64,000 nucleotides of DNA from Dermacentor variabilis (taxonomy: Eukaryota > Arthropoda > Arachnida > Ixodida > Ixodidae): NCBI RefSeq assembly GCF_050947875.1, contig NC_134570.1, forward strand, positions 105,301,622 through 105,365,621, in the 5' to 3' direction. Positions 63,820-64,000 of this stretch are shown piece after piece. The notes under the pieces are model-generated. The model was not told where the DNA came from. It searched no databases and saw only the letters and a list, made by a program, of their open reading frames with translations. Each line of letters begins with the position of its first letter. Position 1 is the stretch's first letter. A program made the position numbers and the translations under genes.

Positions 63820-64000
63820 CCTTGTTGCTTATTCGGTGGCTACAGCGCAGGTCTGCTCAAATTCCGGCCTTCTGCTTTCAGTAGATATCTGCGGAAGGAA
63901 CTAATATGCAGACATTTTTGGCAGAAAAGATAATTTAATATGCTTCACAAGAAATACAACTATTTAGGCACTTTGGGGCCACTAAAAATTTGTCTATCTT
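63820..64000 (+). repeat. dispersed repeat, copy 2, running off the right edge
   Basis: Matches 31616-31805 in the same orientation (TTGCTTATTCGGTGGCTACA, CTTCTGCTTTCAGTA, GGAAGGAACTAATATGCAGA). The unit may continue beyond the window. Confidence 0.85.

Noticed and set aside
1..64000. CRISPR arrays, bacterial operons, rRNA genes
   Set aside because: No regular spaced repeats or rRNA signatures; the window is eukaryotic, with introns, SINEs and LINEs.

Overview
The window reads as nuclear DNA of a hard tick (Ixodidae). The basis is the repeat content: a roughly 230-bp tRNA-derived SINE in at least eight copies, tick-type CR1, RTE and I-like LINEs with RNase H, degenerate Ty3/gypsy elements, and a divergent M13 (neprilysin) gene of the kind that is strongly expanded in ticks. 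No bacterial features, CRISPR array, rRNA or functional tRNA gene was seen.

One host gene is well supported: a plus-strand, seven-exon neprilysin-like gene at 5813-28346. All exon boundaries have GT/AG sites, all intron phases agree, and the summed exon length (3261 nt) gives an open 1086-residue product. It predicts a type II membrane protein with an unusually long Ser/Thr/Pro/Ala-rich cytoplasmic tail (about 398 residues, with SPGTRTP-type repeats), one transmembrane helix and an M13 ectodomain. The aligned positions of the HExxH and ExxxD zinc motifs are replaced, so it looks like a pseudoenzyme. Its introns hold SINEs, an RTE fragment, microsatellites, a roughly 64-bp satellite, a 173-bp-arm inverted repeat and LINE scraps.

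The rest is layered mobile DNA. 1-2965: minus-strand Ty3/gypsy remnant running off the left edge, ending in a palindromic block. 29.7-34.3 kb: CR1 and RTE fragments. 34.95-42.1 kb: a PIF/Harbinger transposase relic split by a full-length 5.89-kb I-type LINE (35583-41469) with a 12-bp target-site duplication, a 648-aa ORF1 and an intact 1216-aa ORF2. 42.3-47.5 kb: retroelement fragments, a SINE with a 15-bp duplication and another I-like LINE. 47.9-49.0 kb: an 855-bp long-inverted-repeat element inserted in older satellite-linked sequence. 49.7-50.2 kb: two trinucleotide arrays, each followed by the same short motif. 50.4-55.25 kb: a LINE relic carrying three separate DNA-transposon insertions, each with a target-site duplication; for two of them the flanking LINE reading frame rejoins cleanly. 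55.25-58.8 kb: a second broken Ty3/gypsy pol. 58.9-64 kb: dispersed repeats, a CR1 tail, a SINE and a repeat shared with 31.6 kb.

The most notable items are the predicted catalytically dead, long-tailed M13 protein, the datable LINE-into-Harbinger insertion, the nested LINE mosaic with a THAP-like TTAA element, and the several large palindromes.
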